From positions 744,001-808,000 of the forward strand of contig JAAROD010000011.1 of NCBI GenBank assembly GCA_012274445.1: a DNA stretch of 64,000 nucleotides, read 5' to 3'. Origin of the DNA: Sclerotiophoma versabilis (lineage: Eukaryota > Ascomycota > Dothideomycetes > Pleosporales > Didymellaceae). The translations under genes were made by a program, and so were the position numbers. Positions 21,845-35,202 of the stretch are shown piece by piece. Each line of letters begins with the position of its first letter. Position 1 is the stretch's first letter. The notes under the pieces are model-generated. The model was not told the DNA's origin. It worked only from the letters and a program-made list of their open reading frames with translations, and ran no database searches.

Positions 21845-24800
21845 ATGGCGTCCACACCAGTAAACGGAAACGGCGTCCAGGCGGTGGCCCACAAGCTGCT
21901 GAACCCAACCGACCGCCGGCCCTCGCCCATGCCCACACACCTGAGCGTCCCCGGCTCTGGACACTCGACCCCGCGTGTCATTCCACAGGAAGGCACAAGC
22001 GGCTCCGGCTATGTTGCCCCCACATTCGATGGCAAGGACCAGCAGATGGAGGCTGTCATGGACGGCGTCGAGGACAAGGGCTTCATTCCCCCGGACTTTG
22101 TCGAGTCCGAGGTCAAGTGGTTCTACAACGAGCTCGGCATCGACGACATGTACTTCGCCACCGAGTCCGTCGAGGCCATCGTCACACACATCCACTCGCT
22201 CTATGCCGCCAAGGTGGCCGCATATGCCCGCGACGACAAGCGCCTTGAGATAAGACTCGACAAGGAAGCTGCGGACCACGCTGTCTACATCGACACCAGC
22301 AGGCCCGGTGTCTCGGTTCTCGAAGGCCCGCGCTACGAGCAGCGCATCGACACAAAGTACCTCAACAACTCCAAGGGCAACGCCGGATACCGTGTGGAGA
22401 GCTTCCGATCGACAAGCCCGCTTCCCGGCAGCGACGACCAGCAGTTGCGCTGCTACTTCATCTACCAGTGCGAGTTCGAGCACCCCAATCCTGGCGAGAC
22501 TGAGACCGACGTCGAGAAGGTCGGCGACAAGCGCTTCCTGCAAAAAGCCACAGCCAACACCAAGGCAATCTACCAGCAGGCGCTCGAGGTCGCCGTCGAG
22601 CGGACTGGCCCTGTCATCGAATGGTTTGACATCGAGGGTTCGCGGGACAAGCGCTTGGTTGTTGCCTATAAGCAGGGCTCTGCTCTCGGCATGTTCAGCG
22701 CCCTGAGTGATCTGTACCATTACTACGGTCTGACTACTTCGCGAAAGTACGTCGAGCAGTTCTCCAACGGCTACACAGTCATGTCTCTGTACCTCAAGCC
22801 TCTGTCCGGCGCTGCAGGCAACAAGCACCCTCCCATTGAGGCCTCGATCCACCAGATCATCAAGGAGATCTCCCTGCTGTACTGCATTCCCCAGAACAAG
22901 TTCCAGACTCTTTTCGCTACCGGCAGGCTCAGCCTGCAGGAGACCATCTACGCCCACTGCGTCTGGGTCTTCATCACTCACTTCCTCAACCGTCTCGGAA
23001 ACGAGTACACTGCGCTTTCGTCGATCCTTGACCCAGAGAACAGCGCGCACGCTGAACTGCTCTCCAAGCTGAAGCGCCGACTGCGTGCTGAGACATTCAC
23101 TGCCGATTACATCCTCGAGATCATCAACTCATACCCTGACCTGGTCCACACACTGTACCTGTCCTTCGCCAACACCCACTACGTCCAGACCCGAGGCCAG
23201 GAGGATGACTTCCTGCCCACGTTGAGTTATCTGCGTCTCCAGGTTGACAGGGTGCAAACCAGCGAGGAGCTGACCGACACCATCAACAAGGCTGTCGTCA
23301 ACGACCACCACGAGATGGTCATGAACTCGTTCCGTATCTTCAACAACTCAGTGCTGAAGACCAACTTCTACACACCTACAAAGGTCGCTGTCAGCTTCCG
23401 CCTGAACCCCAGTTTCCTCCCACCTTCTGAGTACCCTCAACCTCTGTACGGAATGTTTCTTGTCATTGGATCTGAGTTCCGTGGTTTCCATCTTCGTTTC
23501 CGTGACATTGCACGTGGTGGTATTCGTATCGTCAAGTCGAGGAGTCAAGAAGCCTACTCGATCAACGCACGCTCGCTATTCGATGAGAACTACAACCTCG
23601 CAAACACACAACAGCGCAAGAACAAGGACATTCCAGAAGGTGGATCCAAGGGTGTTGTACTGCTTGACTTGAAGCACCAGGACAAGGCTGCCGGCGCGTT
23701 TGAGAAGTACATTGATAGTATCCTCGATCTCTTGCTGCCTCCTAGCAGTCCTGGAATCAAGGACCCTATTGTCGATTTGCACGGCAAGGAAGAAATCCTG
23801 TTCATGGGCCCTGACGAGAACACAGCCGATCTCGTCGACTGGGCGACCGAACATGCTAGGGTCCGAGGTGCGCCATGGTGGAAGTCGTTCTTCACTGGCA
23901 AGAGTCCCAAGCTCGGTGGTATCCCCCATGACCGCTACGGCATGACTACTCTATCCGTCCGCGAGTACGTCTTGGGTATCTACCGCAAGCTGAACCTCGA
24001 CCCTAGCAAGGTCCGCAAGCTGCAGACCGGTGGTCCAGACGGCGATCTGGGCTCCAACGAGATCCTCCTCTCGAACGAGAAGTACGTTTCCATTGTTGAC
24101 GGTTCCGGTGTGCTCGTGGACCCTAACGGACTTGACCACGCCGAGCTGCTCCGCCTCGCCAAGAACCGCCAGATGATCAACAACTACGACACATCCAAGC
24201 TGTCTAAGGAGGGTTACCGCGTCCTCGTCGACGACACAAATGTCCGCCTTCCATCTGGCGATCTGGTGTACAACGGCACCACATTCCGCAACACCTTCCA
24301 CCTGCGCACCGACATTCAATACGATACCTTTGTCCCCTGCGGTGGCCGCCCAGAGTCCATCGACCTATCCTCTGCAAACAAGCTCATTGTGGACGGGAAA
24401 TGCACGATCCCCTACCTCGTTGAAGGCGCCAACCTCTTCATCACCCAGGACGCAAAACTGCGCCTCGAGAAGGCCGGCTGTATCCTGTACAAAGACGCGT
24501 CAGCGAACAAGGGCGGTGTAACATCCTCCTCGCTCGAAGTCCTGGCCTCGCTTTCCTTCGACGACGAGTCGTTCGTCAAGCACATGTGCGTCGACGCCAA
24601 CGGAGTCGCGCCCGACTTCTACAACCAGTACGTCGCGGGCGTGCAGAAGATCATCCAGAACAATGCACGTCTCGAATTCGAGGCCATCTGGCGCGAGCAC
24701 CAGGCCACCGGCCAGCCGCGCAGCATCCTCTCTGACACGCTGTCCAACGCCATCACCAAGCTAGACGAGGAGCTGCAAAACACCGATCTATGGAACAACC

Positions 24801-25075
24801 TCGCGTTCCGCCACTCGGTGCTAAGCGAGGCCCTGCCGCCTCTGCTCCTGCAGCAGATCGGTCTAGCCAAGATCATTGAGCGGGTAAGTCGCCGTTCTAC
24901 CGCATTCAGTGACACAGCAAGCTAACAATCTACCCCACAGGTCCCAGACAACTACCTCCGCGCCATCTTTGGCTCCTACCTTGCCTCGCGCTTCGTGTAC
25001 GAGTTCGGCCCCAGCGCATCGCAATTTGCTTTCTTCGACTTTATGAGCAAGAGGGTCGCCAAGGCGAACGCGTAG
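21845..25075 (+). CDS. GDH2: NAD-specific glutamate dehydrogenase (large, GDH2 type)
   Basis: Catabolic enzyme that deaminates glutamate to 2-oxoglutarate and ammonium with NAD+, used when amino acids serve as carbon source. Exons are 21845-24883 and 24941-25075. The 57-nt intron (GTAAGT..CCACAG with GCTAAC) splits IIER/VPDNYLRAIFGSYLASR. The product is 1,057 residues, the normal size of the fungal ~115-kDa class. Landmarks: SEFRGFHLRFRDIARGGIRIV, the GGSKG loop near residue 600, GPDGDLGSNEI near 730 (dinucleotide site region) and KGGVTSSSLEVLASLSF. Without splicing, the last 45 residues would be replaced by an unrelated 14-residue tail. Confident call. Confidence 0.95.
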
Positions 25076-25995
25076 GCATGCAAAGATAAACGGACCTAAT
25101 ACCATTTTGTAAGTATGTAAAGAAGAAGAAGAAGAAGAAGAAGAAGAAGAAGAAAGACGTAAACAAAGCCAAGATGTGAAAAAACAAAGATGGGGATTTA
25201 GCGGTACTCACGTTTGTGTTGTGTTGTGTTGAGTTGAGTTGAGTTCGAGAATAGTGTCATGTTGTGTCGCGTTGGATAGGCACGACAGACATGTTGTCAT
25301 CTGAGGTGTTGGGGAATAAAAAGGTCACATAGATACATGGCCGGCGTGCCTGTAGACTACTAGCATAGTTCCACGAATGACACGATTTTCATTTTCAAAA
25401 CTGAACTGCATATTCGGTTGTTGCTTCGGGGCGTGCTCAAGGTGTGAGTTCGTTACTGCAAGTGATGGAGTGGTGGCAGCATGGCTGGTGGTATGTAGAA
25501 CATGTCACACATCGGCGGGGAGATTGATGGGATGAGAATGATTCAACGTCAACATTGATGATGAGCGTATTGCGCCTGCGTAGAATAACCTGATACTCGG
25601 ATGCCCCAACGCCAAAAATAAGACCCTGATCCCATCGCCTGAACGCCTTTGAGGACCCCCACTAAGGGGGATAACGCCGTGAAAACTAACTAGGTACAGG
25701 AACAACGATGGTCCGTCCAACTTCCATTACATACACACACACCTCCTTCATGTGCGTGCTGACAGTAGTGACTACGCGCACCACTTCTTGCTGTCCAGCA
25801 GTACCAACTCAAACCGTCCAGAGCTCGAACCCAAATCTCAAACCATTCAGCGAGTCATGTCTTCAAGCTTCTACAAAGCGAGTCGAGGTCTTGCAGAAGA
25901 GTAACTTCGGTAGTGACAGGTATGTACTATCCGTCTCACACCACATTTAACTCTGTCGATGGTGTTCAGTCGGAAGGAACTGTCGACAAGTTCGC
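25076..25995. other. Convergent 3' intergenic region with simple repeats
   Basis: 920 bp between the tail ends of GDH2 and the coiled-coil gene. It holds an AAG microsatellite and a TGTGT/GTTGA pentamer tract (25213-25244). No gene was recognised. Confidence 0.5.
25121..25155 (+). repeat. AAG trinucleotide microsatellite
   Basis: About eleven tandem AAG units, 46 bp after the GDH2 stop codon and thus in its presumed 3' UTR. Confidence 0.9.
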
Positions 25996-28900
25996 TCAAC
26001 CAACGGTGCTTCCCACCACGCTCTCCTCCTCAGCAGCGCGGCGGAAGTAATCTGCATCCACCAGTGTGCCGTTGTCTAATGCAGCTGTAGGCGGCTCCGT
26101 GCCGAGACCAGAGTCGGTCGGCGCGAAGTTCTTGGGATTCTCCTTCATCTCCGCCGCCACCGCAGCTACCGCGCGATCGATGGCTGACTCGGTTGGCATA
26201 GCCATCTCCGAAACTTCAGAGGCCGTTACATCAGACACCTCGGACCCCGTGACGCCAGAGACCTCGGAAGCGCCGAGCTTGGCTGTCTGCTCGTCATCTT
26301 TCTCTTCTTCAGACTCAGACTCAGACTCTGAAGCACCATCAACTGCACTTTCGGCGGGGACAGCAGAGCGGGCAATGGTGGAACCATACGACGTACGACG
26401 GTCGATATCGCTGCCGGTCATGTACGAGCCGGAGCCGTAAGTGTATTCGCTGCCGTAGTTTGAACGGCCATCATCGCCTACTGTCTCACCATCTGCCTGG
26501 CTCTCCGTGTAGTTGGACTCACTAGCGACACTGTAGCGACGCTCAGTGCCCGCCTCGCTTTGTACATCTTCGGCGATGATTGAAGGAGCGACCGATCCGG
26601 GTGCCTGAGTCTCTGCGTCTGGTTCGGCCTCCTCGATGAGTGGAGCGTTCTCCTTGTTGGCAACCACAGCGCTAGGACGGCCGTTCCAGGATGACTTGCG
26701 AGTGCTCGTCTTGACAGAATGGGCGCGTTTAAGACCGCTGTTGCTGTTGGCTGTGGTAGGTGCCAGGTGAGTCTTCGCTGCTGGAGGAGCGTTGCCACTG
26801 ATCTGGCTCAAAGAGAAGATGCGGCGGTCTGCAGAACTATTAGGCGCACTGCGACGGATGGCAGGACGAGGCTTGAGGGCCATGTTGATAGCGTTGGTGG
26901 TCGCATTTGGTGGCAGCGAGCGCTCAGCACCACCATCGACACTCATACGTTTCTTCAGCTTACTAGGGCTCGAAGAGCCCTTGGCAATCATCAAGGCTCG
27001 GGAGTGGTCCATGATGCCGTTTAGAATGCGACGCTCAAGCGCATCCGCCTTCGCATCCATCATGTGCAACTCTTCGCGACGGATCTCAAGTGCGGTGCGG
27101 AGGGAGGACACCTCACCAGTCAGGCGGACCTTCTGGTTCGCAAGGTTCTCGCGCTCTGCTTGCAGAGAAGCGACAATGGCAAGCAAAGAGTCCTTCTCCT
27201 CCTTGAGCTCCTGCATGGCACGGTCCTTCTCTTCCTTCAATTCGGCCATAACACGTGCCTTCTCCTCCTTCATCTCTTGCAGAACGTGTTCCTTCTCCGC
27301 CTTCAAGTCGTCGAGTTCGGCATGCAGTTGCTCTTTGTATGCACCCTTCTCGACCTTAAGGTTCTCGAGATCAGCTTCGAGCTGTTCCTTCTGTGCAGAG
27401 CGGCGCTCAACGAGGAGGGCAAGCTCCTCTGCCTCACGCTCCTTCGACTCATTACCCTCAAGGGTGAGCTGAGTCTGCTTGGCGACAAAGTCACTGACTT
27501 CAACAGCTGTCGCCTTGACCTGCGCGTGGATTTCATCAAGACGCTCAAGCTGACCGGCCGCCTTAGTCGCATCATCTGCGTGACCAAGGAGCTTGTCGAG
27601 CTTCTCTTGGACAGCGGCATCATCATAGGTTGCTGATGGCTCGATAGCAAGTAGCTTGTCAAGCTTTTCTTGCACTGGAGCGTCGTTGTACTTCTCAGGC
27701 TCAGGGGGAGGAGCCGGTAGAAGCTTAGGCAGGTTGGCGAAGTGGTTTTGAATCTCCTCGGATCGCGCCTTGGCTTCTTCGTTAATCGCCCGTGTGTGCT
27801 CGTCAGCTTCCTCCTTTGATTTCTGAGCGTGTTCGTAGTGTGCCTTGACAAGTGCTTCGATCTCGCGAAGTGCCATCATGAACTTGGGGTTGTGCTCAGT
27901 AATCTCGTCTTGGAGGCCGACGAAGATGTTTTCGATGTTCTTCAATTCATCGCGAGTGTGAGAGTGCTCCGACTTGTCTTCAAGCTTCTGCTCCTCGAAC
28001 TTAGCGACAGCACCGTCAATCTTTTCCAGCGAGCCATCTAGCTTCTCAAACGCAGTGGCTGAGTCAGCACCCATCTTTGTCTGGTGCTCCTCGAAACGCT
28101 CGTTCATGCCGGCGATGGTGGCACCAAGCGTATCGATGGTCAAGCGCAACTCGTCTGCCATGGTCTTGGTAGTCTCGAGGATCTTTTCTTGTTCTTCGGC
28201 CTTCTCCTTCATGACTCGAGCTTGTTCGTCTGCAAGGAGTTGAGCGTCGTCGTACTTGGCCATCAAGGTGTTAAACTTCTCCTCCAGCTTCTCGGTGAAG
28301 TCAGCAACAATAGCGCCCTTGATTTCGTCGTGCTTCTCAAGATGAAGTGCGGACTTCTCAGCATGGTCGTTCTGCAGACCCTCGATAGATCCGTGAGCAC
28401 GCTCAAACTCACGAGTCAATGTCTCCATTAGCTCCTTAACGTCAGCCGTAACATTGTTCGCGCCGATCGTTTCCTGAAGGGTGGCGAGAGACGTCTTCAA
28501 GCCCTCAATGGATCCACCCTCGTTGAAGTTGGTCAAGACCTCCTCCTTCATGGTGTCCAGAGCAGTCTTGACTTCAGTGATGTTCTCGACCAGGGTTTCA
28601 GCCTCCTTGCGGCGATCATCAAAGTTGTTCGCGGTCTTGAGGATGTCCTCTTCGTAGGTGTCCTTCATCTTCTCATGGCTGTCACGGAACTCATGAATAA
28701 GACCAGTCAGCTGCTCCATGTCGGCCTTGGACGGAATCTCTTCTGGATCAGGGATCTTCATGTCATCGAGCTTGGCCTTGAGATCATCAACCAGCAGAGA
28801 CACGGCATCGACGTCCGCCTTGGTGGCTTTTGGGTTGGCTTCATCTTCGGACTTCGCCGCCTTCATCTCATCAAGGGCTGTCTTGATGTCATCAGCAATG

Positions 28901-31900
28901 ACCTGCACAACGGTTACATCGGTTTTAGTCGCTCCTTCCTCCTCAATCTTCTTAGCGAGAGCGTCCAAAGCTTCCGAGGTGGTTCGCACAACCAGCTCGA
29001 CATCTTCCAGGTTCTCTTTTGTGACAGTAGTGGCAGGATCAGGGAGTGTGAGCTCTTCAATCTTGGCTTTGGTGTTGGCGACAAGTGTCTCGATGGCATC
29101 TGTGTCTTCCTTCTTGGCGAAGCCCTCCAGGATTGGTGCTGGAGTTTCACGCTCTTGCAGAACAAGGACCGCCGCTTGAACTTCTTTTAGCATACCTTCG
29201 ATGGAAACAAGGTCATCCTTCATGACTGTCCCGGCAGCGACAGCTGCTGCGGCGGCTGGAGCAGGCGTCTGCTTGTTAGCTTCCATAGCCTCAACCTTTG
29301 CATGGATCTTAGAGAGAATGAACTCCATCTTGTCGACGTCGCTGCGCTGAGTAGAGTCGGAAACGATCGCACGGCTTGTTGTCTGCTCAGTCGTCTCGAT
29401 TCCCGCGGTTGTCTCGTTCGTCTTAACAGTAGCTGGCTCGTCAACAATCTCTCGATTTCCCACCGGTCCATTGCTGGGAGCTTCGGCAAGCACAATCTCG
29501 TTTCCAGTGGGGACAGCATCGACTTCGACTTCAATCTCGACTTCGCGCGCTGTTGCTGTTGCTGGCGCTGGCGCTGGCGCTGACGCTGACTCTGGGACTT
29601 TACCCTTGAGAAGAGCGACGTCATCGCGTAGAGCGGCGATGCCTTCCTTGAGTGTATCAAGAATCTCGTAAGATACGGTCATGTCAATGGGCTTGCTGCT
29701 TAGCTTAGTGACATCGGCGCGCAGACCTTCTAGTCCATCATTGAGAGCGTCGACAATCTCGCCAGATGAGGAGCCATCTCGAGGACCATCCAGCTTCTTC
29801 TCAAGGTGTGACCGAAGATCGTCGAGGCCAAGACGTACTGCCTCCAAAACCTCCTCGGTGTCAGCACGACCGTGCTGTCGGGTGAGACCGTCTGACTGGC
29901 GGATTTGCTCGAGTTCTCCACGGAACGCCTCCAAGAGTTCCTCATTGATACCTGCAGATTTCGATGATGTCTTGATCTCCTCGAGGCTGGCCTTGATAGT
30001 GTCCAGGATCTCAGCTTTGTCTTTGTCGCCGGCGGGTACAAGGGCGCCACTAAGCGACTCTTTCAGTGCTTCAAGATCGGCTTGAAGGATGGTCAGGCTT
30101 TCCTTGGAAGTTGTGTTGTGAGCTGCGCGCAGACCATCAACGAGCTCACGGGTAGCATCGATGATGTCGTCCTTGTCAGCGCCCCCAGACTTTACAAGGG
30201 CACCACCAATTGTCTCGCGTAAATGTTCGAACTCCTCCTTCATTGCAGCAAGGAGATCGTCGTTGGGCGTTGATGTAGCAGTAGCCTCACGTAGGCCGAC
30301 CTGCAGCCCGTCAAATCCGGCTTCTAGCTTCTCAAGGATATCATTCTTGTGACCTGCAGTATCACCGAGGATGACCTCCTTCAGTTGGTCAAACTCATGC
30401 TTCAAGGCCTCGTTGATGTCTTCGTTCGAGTCAGCGTCTTCGCTGCGCAAAGCAACTTGGGAATTCATCTCAGCAAATCCAGTTTTCAGTGCAGCAAGAA
30501 GCTCTTCCTTGTCTCCAGAGGCACCGGCAAGCTTTCCGCTTAAGCCTTCATGAAGGGTTTCAAGTTCGGTCTTGATGAAGGTGACCATGTCGCCACGGCT
30601 CCACTCTTGGTCTCCGCGAGGTCCTTCAGCAACGTACCCTTGTACATCCTCGCGCAGCTTGTCGAGCTCTACACGGAAGCTGTCAATGATAGCACCCTGC
30701 TGAGTCAGATCTGAAGCTTTTTCAAAATGACCCTGCAGCTCGGCTCCGAGCTTATCTAGACCATCACGCAATACATCCAGAACCTGCTCGGTGTCGCGTC
30801 CGTTGGCTGCAGAGTATTCTTTAAACTCGGAATGCATGCTGTCGACTAGAGCTTGAATGCGTTGCACAACAACCTCATTGTTAGCATCGACATCAGGTTG
30901 CGATGCTTCTAGGCCAGCCTTGACGGCGTCGAACAAAGCTTCCTGAGGAATCTCGACCTCTTGCGGACCGAACTCGTGTGTAGAGAGGGCTTCTTTGATA
31001 GCGTCCAGGATCACGTCGCGAGTAAGGCCGTCAGTCTGAGACTGCTGCTGCTGAGGGACAAGAGACGGCTTCAGCTCTTCGAGTGAATCACGAACAGCCA
31101 TGAGGATCTCTTCGCGGATCTCGTTTGCTTCGTTGACAGGTGGAGGTAGGCGCAGTTGCTGTAGTGACTCTTGGACAATGTCTCCAATCTCTTCTCTTGA
31201 TACAACACGGCCATTGTAATCCTGCAGACCTTCACGAAGGCATTGTAGAACCTCGTCACGCTCCAGACCGAATTGCTGGATCTCGACGTTGGGCTTCATC
31301 TCGACACTGTCGTAGGCTTCGCGGATTGCAGCCACAATAGCTTCCTTATCAAGCGGAGCACCCTGTGCAGAGTACTGATCGAGGCCGCGCTCCGCCAGTG
31401 CGTGCTTGACGACATCGTATACTTCGTTATTATCGACAGTGCCGCGAGTGACAACCGAAGACATTGACTGTCGCCTTCGTTCTCGCATCACCTTGTCCAT
31501 GTACTCCTTAAGATCATCAAGGCCATCCTGAATAATGGCACTGATCTCTTGCGTGGTTTGCTCGGGGTCTGCGTGTGGTTGGTCTGCTTTGGCTTGTTCT
31601 GCCTCTTCAATCTTGCGAGCCAGCTCTCGGCCCATCCCAAGAACCTCACCTCGCAACTCCTGGACAAGCGTCTTGGTTGCCATTGTCACGCAGCCGTTCT
31701 CCGCAGCACTGTCCTTGATTTTCCGGAGATACCTCAGCATCTCATCGCTGACAAAGTCGGCTGCTTGGGAGCTGTTGTGGTTCTGGGAGTAGCCTTCTGA
31801 GAGGGTGCGTGTGAGTGCACCGGATCCTGGAGATGGCTGGAAGGAAGCTGAGCCTGGTGGCGCGAGATTGTTGGCAGCCGAGCCTGACTTGACGAATTCA

Positions 31901-33142
31901 ACAAGCTCAGAGACCTTCTTTGCAGTGTCACCATTTGCCTTGTCGACGATGACCTGGAGACTCGCGATCAAGCGCTCCTGGCCATCCTTGGTGACCATCT
32001 CGCGGATGATCTTCTCAAGCATGGCGACACTGGCTGCACCCTCAACAGAGTACGGGTTAGGACTTCCCATCCTCTCATCTGCCCACCCGCTCGGCGAAGA
32101 CATGCGAGGGAAGGTGAACTGCTTTGTCGGCGTCATGTGAGGGTCGTGGAGATTCAGAGGTGCAGACCGTGCCTCTTCCACAGCCGCCGCTGCCGCTGCC
32201 GCCGCCTTTTGCTTCTCGTGCATAGTGTTTAGTAGGTCCTTCAGCGACTGGCGGATGTCCTCGTCTCGGCTGTTGGTCGCCTCCTTCAGACTGATGAGGT
32301 CTGTGGCGTTGTCTTTGCTCCGACGGCTGAGCTGAGACATGTCCTTTTGCAGACTCGACACGATATTTGTGATGCTGAGCAGCTGTGTAGAAATAGAGTC
32401 GAGGGGCTGACCAGGCGCCGGGGCTGGAGTGGACGAGTTGGTGATGTTCTGGAGAGGAGGGTCGAGGATATGCGGAGGAATAGTCATGGTCTGCAGGGCC
32501 TTCATTGTAGCAGAGGGCGGCGTGTTCTCTCCTAGAATGGCCCTGTGGTTGGGCCGGGTGGTGGGAGTGTGCGTCAGGTCGTAGGTGGAGGATGGCGAGG
32601 GGGTGCCAAAGTGGCCAAATCTCGAGTCGAGGTCCTTGCCAAAGTAGTCCTTCTCGGCATCGCGCGAGCGGGAGCCGTCTCGCGTCTGGGGGCGTTCGGG
32701 CGAGCGCTCGGGCGACTTGTGTGTGTCGAGGTAGCTCCGTAGATCGCGGACGCTGCTCGGCTGCAACGACTGCATGCGCTTGTGCTGGTTGCCCTTGACC
32801 AGCGAGCGCTCGGGCGACCTCGAGGGCATGGGGTTGGTTGTGTAGGAGCTGGTGGGCAGGCTCTCCCGGGCCTTCTCTTCCAGTGCCTTGGCTGCGCGCA
32901 TTATCGCGGCTGATGTGTTGGGGCGAGTGGTGAGCGTGGGCGAGCCGGGGTTCATGGGCAGCGGCGGAGGGGCTCGATCTGGGTCCGCGCTATCCCACCT
33001 GCAGGCATGTCAGTTGCGTGCTCCCCCGAGTCTACCTGCAGGGAGCGTACATGGGAATGGACCTGTCCATCGAGGAGAACGACGAGCCGTGGTGGCGGAC
33101 GAGCTCGCGGTCCTGCGAGTGTTCGCGCTCCATCGAGGACAT
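25996..33142 (-). CDS. Giant coiled-coil protein with two repeat classes
   Basis: Product of 2,364 residues from exons 33051-33142 and 25996-32998, joined over a 52-nt intron (GTACGC..CTGCAG with ACTGAC). The small first exon starts MSSMEREHSQDRE; splicing creates RSIPMWDSADPDRAPPPLP, continuous with the following Pro/Ser-rich region. Layout (approximate residues): disordered Ser/Pro/Arg N-terminus with SPERS motifs 1-250; an Ala run near 295; then about twenty helical units of 36-40 residues with consensus like EILDALKEGLEELRE (520-1140). Next come several 45-residue units containing KADVDAVSLLVDDLKAKLD-like helices and PDP linkers (1240-1460), long coiled coil (1460-1980) with KEEKDRAMQELKEEK repeats, and an acidic Ser-rich tail. 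No enzymatic domain or transmembrane segment. Probably a structural or scaffold protein conserved in Pezizomycotina; function not known to me. Confidence 0.85.
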
Positions 33143-33881
33143 TGCGTCTGGACTCGACTACGTGCAATGCGTGGTATCGGAATGTAGGGCGCGGCGGCGG
33201 ATTGGCACAGCGCGGGCCTCTCCAGCGTCGAGTAATGCAGGGGGGAGAGATGCGGCGAACGATGAAGCAGTTCGGCGGTCCAGCGCTGGGGTATAATACG
33301 GGGTCGTGAGGTCGTGAGTGTGGATGGATGGGTTGTATGCCGCGCTCAGCCCGGGCGATAACAGTCGCTATGTACTGCTGGTCCCATGCACGGTTGTTTA
33401 CAAACATGGGCGCCACGGCCCAGCAAGGCACGTCATTCGCCAGGCCGCGCGCGACTGCCAACACAGCGCCTCACCGACTCATCACCGTAGCAGCAGCGGC
33501 GACGGCGGCTGAGACGGGGCCCACCGTGCATGGTGCATCCTGGACGGCAAAGGTTCACGTAGGGCAGCCGTGCAAGCTGCGATAAACCCCCAGGTGCTGC
33601 CTCCGCACGACGCGTGAAGGTCGGCGGCCTGTTGCTATGGGCCTGGCCGACTCTGCGACCTGGCGGCGGATTGGCTGCGGCGCCATGTGGGGGCGAGCTT
33701 CTGCCAAGCCTGGTCCCGCCGCCGCATCTCAGTGATGCACCTCCACGCGAGCTGTCCATCACCAGTCTAGCTGTCCAAGCCCGCCACCTCGCCGCCCATC
33801 GCCGCCCATCACACGCGACACCCCCCCGAGTATCTGCACCCCACACCGCCGCGACCTCGCCGACACTCCCTCCACGCCAAC
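33143..33881. promoter_or_regulatory. Divergent promoter coiled-coil gene / Rpn6
   Basis: 739 bp between start codons, GC-rich, with an ATTGG (inverted CCAAT) at 33670-33674 about 210 bp before the Rpn6 ATG. No coding sequence was recognised. Confidence 0.45.
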
Positions 33882-35202
33882 ATGGCCGTCGCAGACGCTG
33901 GCAAGCGCATAGAAGAGGCGCAGAAGCTGGCCAAGACGGAGCCCGCAAAGGCCGAGCGCATCTACCAGGAAGTGCTCGCACAGGACCCGGGCAGCAATGA
34001 GGCCGCCATCAAGCACTACGAGACTGCTCTGATCTCGCTGGGAGAGCTGTACCGCGACCAGAAGAAGGTCGATGCCCTTGCGGAGCTGGTCCGCCAGGCG
34101 CGCTCGGTGCTGTCGTCGTTTGCCAAGGCAAAGACGTCGAAGCTGGGTAGGCGGAGCTCTCGTAACCCTCACTGCTCAAGCTGACCACTCTGCAGTCCGA
34201 CAGCTTCTCGACCTCTTCACCACCATCCCCAACACCACCGACACCCAGATCTCCGTCACCAAGTCGTGCATAGAATGGGCTGTATCCGAGCGGAGAGGCT
34301 TCCTGCGCCAGAACCTCGAGACCCGCCTCGTCTCGCTGTACATGGCCAAGCAGTCGTACTACGAAGCCCTGGCACTCATCAACAGTCTGCTCAAGGAGCT
34401 CAAGCGTCTCGACGACAAGCTGGTGTTGGTCGAGGTCCAGCTGCTGGAATCGCGAGTCTACCACGCCCTCGGCAACATCTCCAAGGGTCGCGCCGCCCTC
34501 ACCTCCGCACGAACCTCGGCCGCTTCCGTATACACCCCACCTCTGCTGCAGGCCAACCTGGACATGCAGAGTGGCATGCTGCACGCAGAGGATGGCGACT
34601 TCAACACATCCTTCTCCTACTTCATCGAGGCTATGGAAGGCTACCACTCGCAAGATGAGGAGCAGAAAGCAACGTCAGCGCTCCAGTACATGTTGCTCTG
34701 CAAGATCATGCTTAACTTGGGCGACGACGTCACCACACTCATGACCTCGAAGCACGCCGTCAAGTACGCGGGAAAGCGCCTGGATGCAATGAAGGCCGTG
34801 GCGCGAGCACACACGAACCGCAGTCTGGAGGAGTACGAGAGCGCCTTGACCGAGTACCGACAGGAGCTGGGTAGCGACCGCTTCATTACAAGCCATCTTC
34901 GACGCCTCTACGACAACATGCTGGAGCAGAACTTGATCAAGGTCATCGAGCCCTACAGTAGAGTCGAGATTGACCACGTAGCCAAGATGGTCGGCCTTGA
35001 CACTGTGCAGGTCGAGCGCAAGCTTTCGCAGATGATCCTCGACAAAGTCATCATCGGAGTGTTGGATCAGGGCGCCGGGTGTCTAATTGTATACGACGAG
35101 TCTGAGCGCGACAAGGGGTACGATGCGGCACTGAGCACGATCGAGAAGCTGAACAGCGTTGTCGAAGTCTTGTACACAAACCAGGCATCGATGCTGGAGT
35201 AG
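33882..35202 (+). CDS. RPN6: 26S proteasome lid subunit Rpn6 (PSMD11)
   Basis: Non-ATPase lid subunit that clamps lid and base of the 26S proteasome. Exons are 33882-34146 and 34196-35202. The 49-nt intron (GTAGGC..TGCAG) splits a Val codon in TSKLVRQLLDLF. The product is 423 residues, matching human PSMD11 (422). TPR-like helices fill the N-terminal two thirds (for example LGELYRDQKKVDALAELV and YYEALALINSLLKELKRLDD). The C-terminal PCI domain follows, with LRRLYDNMLEQNLIKVIEPY and VERKLSQMILDKVIIGVLDQ. Without splicing the frame ends soon after residue 88, and the second exon alone would lack the N-terminus. Confident call. Confidence 0.95.

Noticed and set aside
21815..23050. 411-codon minus-strand frame
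   Set aside because: Mirror of the GDH2 coding strand caused by its strong C-ending codon bias.
25655..25669. CCCCC-ACTAA-GGGGG hairpin
   Set aside because: Only a 5-bp stem; expected by chance in 64 kb.
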